From Agaricus subrufescens (taxonomy: Eukaryota; Basidiomycota; Agaricomycetes; Agaricales; Agaricaceae): a stretch of DNA of 64,000 nt. Every line of letters starts with the position of its first letter. Positions within the stretch are counted from its first letter, which is position 1. Shown in pieces: positions 44,689 to 56,569 of the stretch. The position numbers and the translations under genes are program-made. The notes beneath the pieces were generated by a model, which did no database searches, was not told the origin of the DNA, and was given only the letters and a program-made list of their open reading frames with translations. The stretch is from the NCBI GenBank assembly GCA_029945375.1, contig JAQOTE010000037.1, positions 124,001 to 188,000 on the forward strand, given 5' to 3'.

Positions 44689-47140
44689 ATGCCACCGCGC
44701 AAGAAGAGGGTCAAGTTCAAGGAGTGGCTATCGAGTTTCCTTCCATCAAAGAATGGGAGTCGTGAAGGTTAGTGGTCGGATACTAACACTCTACGAGCCT
44801 AATCAGAGCTTGTTCACGTTACACAGCATCAGGAGGCTTTTTTGAAAGGGCAGAAGGCGTCGCTGTAAAGGCTTCAACCATGACGTCTGTACGAGGAGAT
44901 CAACATAATAACAATATGGTGAACAGTACAGTGAACAGTAACAATACGGTGTACAATATACAAGGCGACCACACTGCAGTAACACAGAGTAAGCGACCCC
45001 ATATTATGATTCGTTCGCAAGCTCACATTCGTCTCACAAGTCATGACCTTACTTTCTCAACATATCATCCAGGGTGCTGCCCACGACTCTTCCGCTCGTT
45101 CACCTCCTCCACGCTGTCACCCCGACACACGCGTCAAGCTGATTGCCCGTGTCACTGCTTGGTTTGAGGGTGAAGCTTTACAAGAACTGCTTTTATGGAT
45201 CACCGGTCCCGCTGGAGTTGGGAAATCAGCCATCGTCCAGACATTTGCCGAGTATCTTGCCAAGTCTAAATCTCTTGGGGCGTCGGTTTTCATCTCTCGT
45301 CCAAACAAGCGCAACAACCCAAATGGAATCTTCATAACCATCGCCTACCAATTGGCCACTCGGATCGAGGCATATCGCACTTACATAGTTGAGCGAATCA
45401 GCCTCGATCCAGAAGTGTTACGTGGGGATATGGAGGCCCAATTTGCGACGTTCATCGTTGAACCATTTGTGGACAGGCAGATTGGCGCATGTGGTAAACG
45501 ATGGGGTATATTGCTGGATGGTCTTGATGAACTACGAGGAGAGGATGCACAGTGCAACATTATCCATCTCATCAGCACATTTGTACGCGATCACGGAGAC
45601 GCCCCTCTTGTCTGGATCATAGCCAGTCGTCCCGAGTCACACATATCGAATACGTTTGAGGATGATGAAGTGCAGCACACCTGTTGCAAGGAGTACATCC
45701 CCATTGATTCGACGGAAGCATGCGAGGATGTAGAGCGGTTCTTGCGATCGAGTTTTAAGGCGATACAGAAGAAATATCGGCAGTCTCTTCCGAGTGACTG
45801 GCCTACCGACACCGATTTTCTGCAGTTGACTGCTGCTGCTTCGGGTCTTTTCGTGTATGCGCAAGTTGTGATGGAGTTCATCAGAGATCCCGATTGTGCT
45901 GACCCTGCCTTGCGGTTCGAGGTTCTGATATCCGTCATCAGTCGTTCTACTGATGTTCCAACAAACGACAATCCGTTTGTCCACTTGGATGCATTCTACC
46001 ACGAAATTCTTTCCTCGATATCACCAGCACACTGGGAAGCGGCGAAATTGTTACTTGGGTTCACTGTACACGAGATAAGCGAACTTCGCCTTAAAACATT
46101 TCGAACGCTCAGAGGAATGTCCGTACTCTTCAACATTAACCAAAATACCGTTTACGCATGTCTGACAAAGTGCCGATCTGCGCTCAAGATTCCAGAATGG
46201 AAGGTGGCGCACAAGGAGAACTTGGCGTTTCTTCACGCATCGTTTTCTGACTACCTCAAAGACTCAAAACGATCTGCGGACTACTATGTTGGTGATATCA
46301 GTGATATCGAGAGAGTGGTGATACCCAACCTTGTTGAGTTGTGGAAGAAATGTAGCGGAGATGATATCGCACCAGGTACGTGCCGTGTGTGAGTCCTCAT
46401 ACTGTATGTTGACATTACATTGGCTCTAGCATTAGTTCAATCTACGTGGCTCCAATATTGCTCCACGCTGGGCAACGAGAGACGGTCGTCGGCAGTTACA
46501 AAATTCCATGTAGCACTCTTCCAGGATATTGTTTCCTCTATTTCAAGGTTTCCACTTCAAAGCATCTTGCAGAACGAACGCCCTTTCAGTTTGTCCTATT
46601 ATAAGCTGCCTGACCTGTACAAACTACCGGTACTGGAAGTTCACATGGCAAAACTATGTTACCACCTCTCCCCAACTGATTTGGCACTGTTGGTTGATTG
46701 TGAGGTACACAACCCAAGCATTCTTGGTTTCTCTCCAGACACTCAGTGATTTCACAGCTCGGTGCAGAATCGAGTATTCGCGCGAAACTTTCTCGGAAAG
46801 TTCAGTCCAGAAACCTCTCGTTCGGACACCTTGACTGGAAAGGGATGAGCCCAGCGAAGGTTTATAAAGGGAAAATAGGGCAGTTTTTTGCGAAGAGTTG
46901 GATACTAAATCGAGTGAGCGTGCCCACCTTGCTGCGCCTTGAGCTCCTCTGACTATGTTCTCCTCTTTCCAACAGCCGCACTCAAGTGCCGAATTAAACG
47001 CGTTCGTATCTGAGCTAGAAGACATTCAGCAAAGCTTGTCAGACGATAAAGTTGTTGTTTTCGGAGGCGTACCTAGTGGGCGGGTCGTAGGAATTAAAAC
47101 TACAAAAGACGTGTATTATGTGATTCCTTATCCTGAATAG
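44689..47140 (+). CDS. NLR4: NACHT-domain NLR-like protein
   Basis: Intact, 723 residues. Exons: 44689-44767, 44827-44988, 45041-46375, 46430-46704, 46758-46913, 46976-47140. The N-terminal repeat is shorter (NMVNSTVNSNNTVYN), so exon 2 is 162 bases instead of 171-174, still in phase. Walker A GPAGVGKS is at about 136-143, Walker B LLDGLDE later, and IIASRPESH. Exon 4 carries an insertion relative to the others (LQNERPFSLSYYKLPDLYKL region). It ends VVVFGGVPSGRVVGIKTTKD and YYVIPYPE. Retention of intron 3 would stop translation at once (GTCRV, stop). The first donor is GTTAGT rather than GTGAGT. Confidence 0.85.
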
Positions 47141-48004
47141 ATTTGCCGATTAGCTTCCAATATCTTCTCCACCATCAAGGTCGCCTTTGATACTGATACC
47201 CAGCTTGTTCCTGCTGGTCATGGCTTGGTGATCATGAACTATAATTGGCAGATAATTGTATTAATTGTCGTATTAAAGCGCTGTTGAAAATTAACCAATT
47301 GTGGTCCTATTCAGGTCTTGTTCAAGCGACCAGGCTAGTCGTGCAATGCTTAGTATAGCATCCATCGTTGAGCCGCTGATGTCTTGTTCCTGAACACCTC
47401 GTCAAGATCCTGCCAGCTCAGATATGTAGGCAGGAAATAACTTGCCTTGACTTGATGTTCTGGCGAAGTGATATCAACCTCAAAACTTGCCGTACCACCA
47501 CCCATGAGTTGAATAGCCTTTTGTGCTACATGCTGATTTGTACGTCTTCTTTCCTAACACTCGGAAGCTCAAACAAGGCAGTGGCAAGATTCTTCTCGGC
47601 GTTGTAAAGGTCTAGTCTGCAGGACACGGATGTTAAGTATTCATGGGTTAATAAGAATGGTGATTGACGTACTTGTCAGGTCTGGGTGATCTTGAGAAAG
47701 GCGCTGTGGTATAAGAGCCAGTCAACAACGTGCTGAAATGCGAAAACAGCCTCCTGAAGTAAGAAAAGGCTGACCTGACACAACAGGTGCAAAGGGGAAT
47801 ATGGATACAGATACAGATGACAGCTTCTGGTGAGCGTGGGCGGAGTATGTCAAGGTTCTCATGAGGGCATTCTGGGCTGTGAGTCGGCAAGGAGTGTGTT
47901 CTTGCGCGAGGCTGGGCTGTGAGTCGGCAAGGAGTGTGTTCTTGCGCGAGGAATCGAAGCAGAGGAAGCGACACGTGATGTTTTGAATGGGATACAACAA
48001 CTCG
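47141..48004 (+). promoter_or_regulatory. left part of NLR5 promoter module, cut by transposon
   Basis: Blocks in order: GATTGACGTACTTGTCAGG (47662), GAGGGCATTCTGGGCTGTGA (47863), ACACGTGATGTTTTGAATGG with E-box CACGTG (47972-47977) and CAACTCGGATCAATT, where the transposon enters. A 40-base tandem duplication (47872-47911 and 47912-47951) repeats CTGGGCTGTGAGTCGGCAAG and the following bases. The first 400 bases hold nothing recognisable. Confidence 0.5.
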
Positions 48005-48012
48005 GATCAATT
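48005..48012. other. left target-site duplication (8 bp)
   Basis: GATCAATT here and at 53519-53526 flank the 5.5-kb element. Paralogous empty sites at about 14530 and 18535 contain only one copy of the corresponding sequence. Confidence 0.85.
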
Positions 48013-51000
48013 GGCCGGATACTGATGTCGGGGGAAGAAAATAAAATAATAAAATAAAATAAAATTGAACCCAAAAAGGAAAGAGAGAGAGCGAGAGAAT
48101 GTCTTGTCTACCACCACAGCTGGCTATTATTTGGTTGATATACATGTGATGCTTACCATCAATTACATCACGTCTATTGACGAGCTGGTTCATGGTGGTT
48201 ACATTACATTACATAGAAATAGTCGCTTATCATGTGTACTAGCCATAATTAGATTTTTCACTATTATCTTCTATTCAAAATACTCGCTTAGATGTGATAT
48301 GGATTATCTGGATCATTCAAGCCAACCGAGTGAGCAGGGCTTATCTGGTCGGCTTGAGTTTCTTCCTTGGCAGTCCCTTTGGCCACAATCTTGACATGCA
48401 CTTTTGCATAAGCTAACCATTCTACGACCAGCACAACCATCAACACCACATTTACGACATGTTCTTACCTTTCGGACCTTCTTCTGTGGGTTTGTTTCTT
48501 TAGATTTGTTAGCCACTCGATGTCGTGCAATATTGTCCATCTGAGTTTGTAGCTGTAACGATGGATGGCTTTGTTCGGTTGTAATTGCAGATGATGATGA
48601 TGAAACAATGGGCGCAGGAAGGGAGCCTATATGCCAATTATGGAATGATGGCCCTGCATGGGATTGTAGCGGTGTTCCGAGCACTCCTGACGTAGTTGTA
48701 ACAGGGCAGGCAGGAACTGATGGGACTGGTGGAGCATGCCTTGACCGTCGTGGGTCATGGATTACATGAGATAATGACCGTCGCTCCTCTGAGGTCAGAG
48801 TAAGAGCATCATGGACTTGTGCGAGTGTTTGTTGTTTGTGATAATAAACTCGAAGCTGTTCAACAAGCTGAATAAAATCAGCTTCTTTCTTACATTTAGA
48901 GCAACTAGTTATGTACCTTGTAATAGATAGCATTATCATTATCCGTGTTTGCAAATGAATTCCAAACTTTCACTGCTGCACGCCAATCAGGTTCTCCAGT
49001 GGTTGGGTTAAAAACAGAGTTTGGAGAAATTGACAGTGAATGAAATAAGTCACGTTCAGCCTTAGTGTGAACCGGAAGCACAGCTTTGAACGTTCCTTGT
49101 CGTGAAGCCAGGAATGAATGTTTGATATGAGTGCCAGGAATAAATGAACCCATTCCGCTTAAGGAACAGATATCCTCAGGAATTGGGAGAATTCCAAAAG
49201 TTTCTGAAGTTTGCATATAAAGATTACCATTTACCCATCCTGTGATCCGGGAAGGCTGATAGAACATGTCTTCAAGAGAAACCAGGTACTCTTGAAGTTC
49301 GTTGATAATCCAGATTGAAAAATGACCTCGGTAATGTTTGCCAGTTGTATTGTAGACACCTGTCTAAAAAGAATTGGTAAGTAAAAATTAAATTTTCATT
49401 CAAAAAAAGCGTACTCGTATATTATGTGTCAAAATGAAGTCTAAGAGCGAGGCATTGACATGCCTTACTGAGGCTCCATACTTTGGCAGCCGATTGCGGA
49501 TATGGGTGTGAACCCCACCCTCAGTTGCATTTGTACCCCGAGCACACCTATAAATAGGTAGATTGCCAGCTTTTCTATCCGCTCCAATTATGGTGTAGAG
49601 AGGAACACCAGGAGGATCAGATAAATAACCTTTCCGGATAGAGTCAAGAACGTTTGCAGCTGTTTTCCAATTGCTTTCATTGAAAAGTGGTTTCTTTGTT
49701 TGTGGGTCTAAAAGGTTGCCGAATGTTTTGAAAACATGATACACAAGTTCATGAAGTCTGTCAGGTGGTGGAATTACATGCTTGCATCGTCGTTGAATCC
49801 ACCGTGCTGATGAGTTGCAAAGTGACTCATATGTTTGCTTTGGTCTCTGTTGTGCACCCCAAGTATTGATGCGGACACGATCCTCCTCATCAGGAATGAA
49901 AAGTGCATCTCGTAACTCACGAGTGAAAGCCTTCCTCAAGCTATGACTAGCTGAAATTGTAAATGAATGAAACACATGCCAAATATCTCGAAGAACACGA
50001 CTTCGGATAGTTGTATCCCAAGATATATTGACTCCGAGTAGAGCATCAACATCAATTGGTTGTGAGTCATTTGCTCGCATGCTACTTGCCAGTTGATTTG
50101 CTGGCTCAAAAGGTTGTGAAGGGCCCGATTCCGAAAGGTCTTCAGAAAGAAGCTGAGCAAGTGAAATGTATCTGGTTTCAAGCTCGTCCGAGTTGGTACC
50201 ATTGAGGTCTATATTTGGACCCATAAAATTGTTGCTCTGCGCTATTGTGTCTGTTGATGTAGAGGTTTGGTCTATTCCCATTGTTGAAATATCGTCAGAA
50301 TTGAGAACTGGGTCATATCGGTAGAGATGGCAGCAAAAGCAGACAATCGAGAATGGAGGGGCACCAAAACTTCGGAGGCTCTGTGATTGGTGAGAGCCTA
50401 TCACCGCACCAGGTACCAAGACCTGGGTAATTTCTACCACCATTTTGTCTGGTGTCATGGGAATGTTATCGAAAACATCAACTGTCATGGGGCCATCAAG
50501 AGTTCTTGCTCGTGCAATAATGCTAGTGTTATCTGAGTTGTAAAGTAATAGTGGTGTGCTTGCCGATGGTAGGTTGGAAAAGGAAATCGGGGAAGGATTT
50601 CGGAGTAGTGAAAGAACACGATAAATAGCAAGACTAGCATAAGCATCTTTGGCTGCATACTGCAGCTGCTCGTTGTTGAGGGTGGTGTTATCCCACTGCT
50701 GATCAGTACGAAGTGCAGTGTTTTTGTCAAGTCGTTTCTGGATGACTATTGCACAGAGATCAGCAAGGGAGATGCCTTGCAATGTACGAATAACTGCTTT
50801 CTCTTTAGCCAATTTAGCCAAATCAACAGCACCAGATAGAGGCTTTGAAAGTCGGAATGCATCATGAAGACGTTTGAGGTCACTTGCAACTAAACGGCCC
50901 ACTTTGAGAATTCGTGGGTGTGATAAAAGTAATTCCAACTTGTGAGGAATCATTTGTTCTGCAACTAGTTCTCGTATCTACAATTCAAAAGCAATAAGTA

Positions 51001-53518
51001 ATCACCAATTTTCATGTAGAAAGTTTGTTAACTCACCTGTAGAATATATACTCGCTTTTGATATGCAATTTGTATAACTGATGTTTTATCACTGCGAGTG
51101 AATTGTCCCCAGGGTGATAGCTCTACATTCCACTCTGAATCAAAGCCAACAACAAGATACCCATTGTCTAAGGGAACATCGGCAAGAATAGTTGATATAG
51201 CGTCGTTGATAGATTGTGCTGTAGACTTGGGAAAAATTTCAATCCCCTCAGTAGCAAGATCCAAGGGATCAAGCGCTGAGTATTTTTCGACAGGTATGAC
51301 ATTGTTGCATAGAGATGGGAATGAGTTTTCTAGAAATTGCTTGTCATGCATATTGTCGGTGTAAAAGACTTGTGGTTGTTCATGGCCATAAAGCTGAAGC
51401 GACTGTGCCATATGGCTAAGCGCACTCTGAAACTGAGAGTGTGCCTTTGTAGCGACAAGGCTACATGAGCGTATTTGCCCCAGCTCATTAGTAATTGTTA
51501 AGAGACCTGTAAAAACTTGTTCTCCCTCAACACGAATCATATGTTTTGTAACCTAACAACGATTTGAGTATGAGTTAGGATTATGATGGCAAAAATAATC
51601 TACCTTATGACTATGATCAATTGCGCAAACCCTTCCTGTCAACATCGCTGTATGCTGATATATTTCATGCTGATGTTCTTCAATATGCCTATCATATATG
51701 TCCCGAAGCCATGAACAGCTTGGCACAAAGCCATGGAATCCTCCAGGACCAATGCTCTCAAAAGACGGAAAGTGATGGTATTTCTCCTCCCGCTTACTGA
51801 GAAACCGATCTAGAGTACTTCGCCGAGATGCTAGGAACTTAAGATACTGAAGATGAAGTTCATCATATTTCGAAACTTGAAGTATACGCAACATGTCCGA
51901 AAATTGTTTTGAACCTATCCCATGTTGAAAACAGGATCGCATCAACGAAAGAAGCGACTTAGTCATGCCACTTCGATGACTCAAGTATATTGGAAACTCA
52001 TCACTGAGATGTCGGGGGAGTACTGAAATGATAGCGTGGTTCCAGCTTCGATATGTGACTGAGATTGATGAATTGGGCCTTCTTGGTGGATTGAGACATC
52101 GTAAGCAGCGGTAGCGATAACCAACAATCCAAATGGGACCATTCAAATCAACAATACGGCGTGGCCGGTCAACATGACCATCACGAACCAGCTTTTGTGA
52201 ACATCGAGGACATGGAACATCAACAAGCGCAGCAGGATCCCATAAAAAGAATCGTGGGTTATATAAATGAGATGGAGTTACGTGAGGCATGTTCTCGAGG
52301 ATAAAAAATGTGCTTTGCTGTGGAAACCAAAAAGTGCGAGATTTCGCATATAGATCTGGCACACCAGCTGAGTTGCGGTTGGCTGCCTCTTTGAGCTTTG
52401 CGTTAAATGCGTCTGCAAGCCATGGGGGTAGTGGGCGCCGAGCAGAAAATGGCCTGTCATCCTCCACGTTATCATCAGCCACATCTTCGTCTACATCTCC
52501 TAAATTGTCGTCACCGATACCATCACCTACACCTTCTTCTTCGTCACCTCTATCATCAACAGGCCGAAGTAAGTCTTCATCAGCCATGATTTGCACCATG
52601 TTGAAATTCGGTGGGTTATCCAATTGGGGCTGGGCAGAGAAAGACGGTTGTGCACAAGGTGCATCACCAGTAGTAGTAGGGGGAATGGCCGGCTATATGA
52701 ATGATAGTTTAGTAGATATAACGAAACAGATATGAGGTCTTACCGGTAATGACAAACTATCATGTGTAGGTACATGATGTGGGTGAAATATGGGGGGAAG
52801 GGACTGGCAACGTTCTGGATGGACACCAGAAACAATCTAATGGCCATAAAGTAGATATCAACTGTGATAAAATGTAAGACGACTTACAAATTTCCCTCTC
52901 TCAACCGAAAAATGTGAATCCACCAATTGTTTGGGGTTGACCTGCTTTCGGGGGCGGCCAACAGGCCGCTGTATAGAAACAAGTTTAGTCATGTTCATTT
53001 CAATAGAAAAAGAGAGCCATACCTTATCTATGTTGTAGGGGCCCTTCGACTTCAAGTTGCGTGATCCCTTTGGTCGTCCTCGGCCTCGCTTGGGTACCAG
53101 TGAGTTGGGATCTTGCAGTTTCCTTGGTCGGCCAGGTTTTCGTTTGGGAGGGCTGCTAGTGGCAGTAGGCATATAGCTTGTGCTTCCAGCACCTTCAGCA
53201 GGCATAAAACTATCCACAAAAGTTTCGGCAGCTGTTTCATTTCTCGTCGAGGAGCTGCTATCACTGCAAATATGATCACTGATCAGAAATGTCAGTGAGA
53301 GCGTAGAAAAGGAAATACTTACCTTGAAGGGTTTATATCGCCTGTGAATGTTCTTGAATTAGTATTCATAACGCTGGTGATAACAATAGACAAGTTGAAC
53401 CAGAGTTGAACTGAACTGCGGAACTGGGTGAAGACAACATCACGTACTTACATAATAAATATACAATTAATTTTTTACTATCAGTATCAGTATTTTCCCC
53501 CGACACCCTTATCCGGCC
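48013..53518 (-). mobile_element. complete DNA transposon, 5506 bp, 8-bp target duplication
   Basis: Left end GGCCGGATACTGATGTCGGG and right end (reversed) GGCCGGATAAGGGTGTCGGG form inverted repeats of about 25 bases that continue GGAAAATA-like on both sides. The element is flanked by the direct 8-bp repeat GATCAATT. It holds a single multi-exon gene on the minus strand. An 8-bp duplication is typical of hAT and some KDZ/Zisupton elements, but the gene is neither classic hAT nor the KDZ type seen at 6-9 kb. Intact ends, matching target duplications and an open gene suggest recent insertion. Confidence 0.85.
48313..53369 (-). CDS. transposase-like protein with AT-hooks, Cys-pair domain, DDE motifs and DEDDy 3'-5' exonuclease
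   Basis: Single gene of the 5.5-kb element, starting MNTNSRTFTGDIN at 53369. Three AT-hook cores (KPGRPRK, GRGRPKGS, VGRPRK) lie at 53145-52945, for minor-groove DNA binding. An acidic linker is followed by two Cys pairs (CPRC at about 52212, CLRC about 30 residues later), resembling DUF6729. DDE-like motifs: AIDHSHK (Asp at about 51618) and FYTDNMHDK (Asp at about 51357). Next is a WRN-type exonuclease with every DEDDy residue: FDSEW (about 51141), LVASDLKRL (about 50881), and YAAKDAY with Tyr at about 50659 and Asp at about 50647. A helical stretch leads to GTNATEGGVHTHIRN (candidate catalytic Glu, about 49522) and KHYRGHFSIWIINELQEY. The C-terminus is a Cys knuckle (CRKCGVDGCAGRR, CQDCGQRDCQGR). 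All placed introns keep frame; no lesion seen. Roughly 1,200-1,300 residues. Confidence 0.75.
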
Positions 53519-53526
53519 GATCAATT
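53519..53526. other. right target-site duplication (8 bp)
   Basis: Second copy of GATCAATT, directly after the element end CCGGCC. The NLR5 promoter module resumes here. Confidence 0.85.
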
Positions 53527-53828
53527 CACAAACAACCTTCGCCCTCCCTCTGCCGTTGTGTGTGGAAGGTCAGCGCTTCAGCACTGACAATAGTCCTAGT
53601 CTTTCTATTGCTTACATCCACACTGGCACATCTTCTTAATCAAGGCATCAGCGACTCACCCATCCACTAGCGCAAAGGGATCGAACCGTAAAAATTCACG
53701 GCGTGTACGGGTCAGGAGATGACTTCATGGGCAAATGCCGAGCGGCCTTCACATCATGAATGGGGGTAGTGCTCCAAGGATCTCCTTCTCTTCTCCCACC
53801 ACCGCCCCTACTTTCCTGTCACTACGAA
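53527..53828 (+). promoter_or_regulatory. right part of NLR5 promoter module and leader
   Basis: CACAAACAACCTTCGCCC, TGCCGTTGTGTGTGGAAGG, TTGCTTACATCCACACTGGC and GCGACTCACCCATCCACTAG continue the module interrupted at 48004. A leader with CAAATGCCGAGCGGCCTTC follows. The transposon puts 5.5 kb between the E-box/GAGGGCATTC half and the gene. Confidence 0.55.
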
Positions 53829-56466
53829 ATGCTGCCCAAGAAGAAGAGAGTTAAGTTCAAGCAGTGGCTATCGGGTTTCTTTTTGTCCAAGGACGCAAGT
53901 TGCGGAGGTACGTGCTTCAACAATATTGCTATTTGTGGAACTGATCCAAACTTACGCTCCGCAGGATCAGGAAGCTTCTTTGAAAATGCGGAAGGTTTCG
54001 CTGTCAAAGATTCGATCCTGATGTCTGTACGAGGGGATCAACACAATCACAATACGGTGAACAATAGTATGGTGTATAATATACAAGGCGATCATGCCAC
54101 GGTTACACTAGTTCTGCGTTTCATTTCCTATTGCAGCTCATTTTGTCAAGTCATGAGTTTACTTTCGCAACATATCATCCAGGGTGCTGCTCATGATTCC
54201 TCCGCGCGTACTCCTCCACCACGCTGTCACCCCGATACCCGCGTCAAGCTCATTAGTCGCATCACTATTTGGTTCGAAGGCGAAGCACTTCAAAAACTTC
54301 TGCTATGGATCACCGGTCCCGCTGGCGTTGGGAAATCAGCCATCGTCCAGACATTTGCTGAGTATCTCGCGAAATCAAAATCCCTCGGAGCGTCCGTATT
54401 CATCTCTCGTCCAAACAAGCGCAACGGCCCAAACGGAATCTTTATTACCATTGCTTACCAGTTGGCCACTCGGATTGAGGCATATCGATCTTACATCGTC
54501 GAGCGGATCAGTCTCGATCCAGAGTTGTTACGTGGGGACATAGAGGCCCAATTTTCGACATTTATTGTTGAGCCATTTGTGGAGAGGAAGATTGGGACAG
54601 GTGGTAAACGATGGGGTATATTGCTGGATGGACTTGATGAGCTACGAGGAGAGGATGCGCAGTGCAACATCATCCATCTCATCAGCACATTTGTGCGCGA
54701 TCACAGCGACGTCCCTCTTGCCTGGATTATAGCCAGCCGTCCCGAGTCACACATATCGAATACATTCGACGATGATGAAGTTCGTCGTAGCTGCTGTAGG
54801 GAATACATTCCCATCGATTCGACGGAAGCATGCGAGGACGTCGAGCGGTTTTTGCGATCAAGCTTCAAGGCGATCCAAAAAAAGTACTGTCAGTCTCTTT
54901 CGACTGATTGGCCTAACAACACCGACTTCCTGCAGCTGACTGCTGCTGCTTCCGGCCTTTTCGTGTACGCGCAGATAGTTATGGAGTTCATTCGAGATCC
55001 GAATTGTGCCGACCCAGCCTTGCGTTTCGAGGTTCTGATATCTGTCATCAACCGTTCCACTGATGTTCCAACAAACGACAATCCGTTTGTCCACCTGGAT
55101 GCATTCTACAACGAAATCCTTTCCTCAATATCACCAACGCACTGGGGAGCGGCCAAATTGTTGCTTGGACTCACTGTTTATGAGATAGATTATCTTCGTC
55201 TTCAAAGATTTCGAACCCTCAGAGGAATGTCCTTACTCTTCAGTCTTAGCCGAAACACCATCTACGCATCTCTCACCAAGTGCCGGTCTGCGCTAAAGAT
55301 ACCCGATTGGAAAGTTGCACACAAGGAGAATTTGACGTTTCTTCATGCATCATTTTCCGACTACCTCAAAGACCCAAATCGATCTGCGGATTATTATATC
55401 GGTGATCTCAGTGACGTTGAGAGAGTGGTGGCATCAAACCTTGTCGAGCTGTGGAAGAAATGTAGCAGAGATGATATTGCGCCGGGTACGTGCTGCATGC
55501 GAATTGTCGTACTGAGTGTTAACGGTATACTGGCCTCAGCATTAGTTGAATCTACCTGGCTTCACCATTGCTCTACAGTGAATGGCGAGAAACCGTCATC
55601 TACTGTTGCAAAACTTCATGCAGCACTTTTCTCCGACATCGTTTCCTCTGTTGCAATGTTTCCCCTCCAAATCTGGGCTAGACGACACTATCTGTCGTAT
55701 GGACCGGCTGATCTGTACGAGCTACCGCTACTGGACGTCCACATGGCTAAACTATGCTACCATTTATCCCTGCCTGACTTGAAGCGATTCGTTGACTTTG
55801 AGGTACATAATCTAAATATTCTCACTTTCAATCCCCAGCCTTACCATCCTCCACAGCAGGGCACGCTTTCGAGTACTAATATAAACCTTTGCCGGAAAGC
55901 ACAGCTCGGAAGCCTCATCTTTCGACATCTCGACTGGAAAGAGGCAAGCCCGGTTAGGGCTTCCCAAGGAAAATTTGGTCAAGTTTTCAAGAAGGGTTGG
56001 ACATTACATAGAGTACGCATACCCACTCACCTGGCTGAGTTGCCCTCTCCTGACAATGTTTTCGTCTTTCCGACAGCCTCGCTCTACTGATGAGTTGAAT
56101 GTGTTTGTATCCGAGCTAGAATCCATTCAGGAAAGCTGTCCACAACTTGATGTTGTTATCTTTGGAGGCGTACCTAGTGGGCGGGTTGTAGGATTTAGAT
56201 ATCACGCAGAAAATATAGCAAAGTCGGGCTACCAGAAATACGAGGGGCCCGCGCGCGGACGCGGGCCCCCACTTTTACGCGTCATTGACCGCGTTCGTCT
56301 ATTGTACGCGTCATTGTCCGCGTTGACCAGTATTGTCCGCGTGAGCCAGGATGTTACGCGGCCAGTCCGCGCGCCGCCCGCGTTTGGAAGAGAGACCCGC
56401 GCGCAGACTGCGTTGGTCCCAGGACCGTATCCCGCCCTCGTGTTAGCGCACAAACGTAGTTTTTAG
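53829..56466 (+). CDS. NLR5: NACHT-domain NLR-like protein, altered splicing and foreign tail
   Basis: Fifth NLR. Model: 53829-53907, 53965-55485, 55540-55802, 55857-56012, 56077-56466, about 802 residues. It has the shortest N-terminal repeat (NTVNNSMVYN). Walker A GPAGVGKS, LLDGLDE and IIASRPESH are all present. Where the other genes have intron 2 (donor GTAAGC), this copy has CTAGTTCTG; splicing there would lead straight to TGA, whereas reading through keeps frame, so the intron appears to have become coding. Introns 1, 3 and 4 (57, 54, 54 bases) are also stop-free multiples of three. After VVIFGGVPSGRVVGF the normal YVIPYPE end is gone: the frame runs on through GC-rich CCGCGT-repeat DNA to a stop at 56466. 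Its promoter is split by a transposon. Confidence 0.75.
56244..56410. repeat. CCGCGT-rich array, left
   Basis: Starts with a 10-base stem, GGGGCCCGCG...CGCGGGCCCC (56244-56269, 6-base loop). Repeated words GTCCGCGT, GTACGCGTC and GACCGCGTT follow. It is very CpG-dense compared with everything around it and overlaps the NLR5 tail. Confidence 0.6.
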
Positions 56467-56569
56467 TGAATATACAGATGACAACTGAGAGAAGTAGAAA
56501 GCGTGGCCATTGGTGTATTTAGACTATTTGAATTCATACAAAAGAAGAAAGAAATCCAACCCAAAGGTA

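Noticed and set aside
48013..53518. Calling the 5.5-kb element a second KDZ transposon
   Set aside because: It lacks the CxC2 cluster and the KDZ core motifs seen at 6.4-8.0 kb, and has instead AT-hooks, an exonuclease and different Cys motifs; only the 8-bp duplication is shared.
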